Shown here piece after piece: positions 14,116 to 14,162 of a DNA stretch of 14,162 nucleotides (position 1 is its first letter; each line of letters starts with the position of its first letter). The notes under the pieces were generated by a model. It saw nothing but the letters and a program-made list of their open reading frames with translations, made no database searches and had not been told where the DNA came from. The stretch lies in contig JAUNAY010000016.1 in assembly GCA_030527385.1 (NCBI GenBank), positions 1-14,162 on the forward strand. The letters run 5' to 3'. The translations under genes were made by a program, and so were the position numbers. Source of the stretch: Fusobacterium sp. Lineage in GTDB: Bacteria > Fusobacteriota > Fusobacteriia > Fusobacteriales > Fusobacteriaceae.

Positions 14116-14162
14116 GGCTCTTTGTCAAATAGTGTTGGTAAAAAAACAAATAAATTTTCAAG
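14116..14162. mobile_element. possible outer end of an ISL3-family insertion sequence (cut by window edge)
   Basis: GGCTCTTTGTCAAATAGTG begins at 14116 and continues TTGGTAAAAAA. It resembles the GGCTCTTTGTCAA-type terminal inverted repeats that I associate with ISL3-family elements; this is from memory and unverified. It lies 17 bases beyond the operon terminator, a common insertion site. If correct, the element extends to the right, and the AAAATTTC at 14108-14115 would be one copy of its 8-bp target duplication. No transposase is visible in the remaining bases. It could also be ordinary intergenic sequence. Confidence 0.4.

Noticed and set aside
1..14162. CRISPR arrays, tRNA or rRNA genes, prophage or toxin-antitoxin modules
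   Set aside because: No repeated spacer-like pattern, no tRNA-like cloverleaf and no suitable ORFs were seen. Apart from the leader, the window is an ordinary metabolic region.

Overview
The window is AT-rich and every confident gene lies on the + strand. Coding strands are purine-rich and Arg is almost always AGA. This codon use, the clostridial/fusobacterial flavour of the proteins and the gene content suggest a member of Fusobacteriota (Fusobacterium or a close relative such as Cetobacterium). That assignment is an inference from sequence character, not a database match.

Left part (1-1591): the last codons of an unidentified gene; then a monocistronic gene with its own near-consensus promoter and a strong terminator, encoding a secreted nucleosidase of the MTA/SAH nucleosidase superfamily; then aroQ (type II 3-dehydroquinate dehydratase), also apparently transcribed alone.

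Control region (1592-2015, 424 bases): a weak aroQ terminator, a good extended -10 promoter, a complete guanine-class purine riboswitch (1699-1763), a candidate U-tract hairpin overlapping the aptamer's P1 3' strand, a 28-codon leader ORF with a strong ribosome binding site, and a strong terminator hairpin just upstream of fhs. The stop codon of the leader ORF lies inside the 5' arm of that terminator, so the leader looks like a composite switch (ligand sensing plus translation-dependent attenuation).

Operon (2016-14064): fhs-purL-purE-purF-purM-purN-purH-purD, closed by a strong terminator at 14070-14099. Together these encode PRPP amidotransferase (PurF), GAR synthetase (PurD), GAR transformylase (PurN), FGAM synthase (PurL), AIR synthetase (PurM), AIR/N5-CAIR carboxylation (PurE) and the final AICAR transformylase/IMP cyclohydrolase (PurH). 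Fhs makes the 10-formyl-THF that PurN and PurH both consume. The SAICAR steps (purC, purB) and purK are absent and must be encoded elsewhere or, for PurK, be dispensable. The four longer intergenic gaps inside the operon hold only AT-rich sequence and small hairpins.

Right end (14116-14162): sequence resembling the outer end of an ISL3-family insertion sequence, cut by the window edge.

The most striking global signal is the complete absence of the tetranucleotide CATG on reading all 14,162 bases. His codons followed by G are always CAC, which suggests long-standing restriction pressure on CATG.
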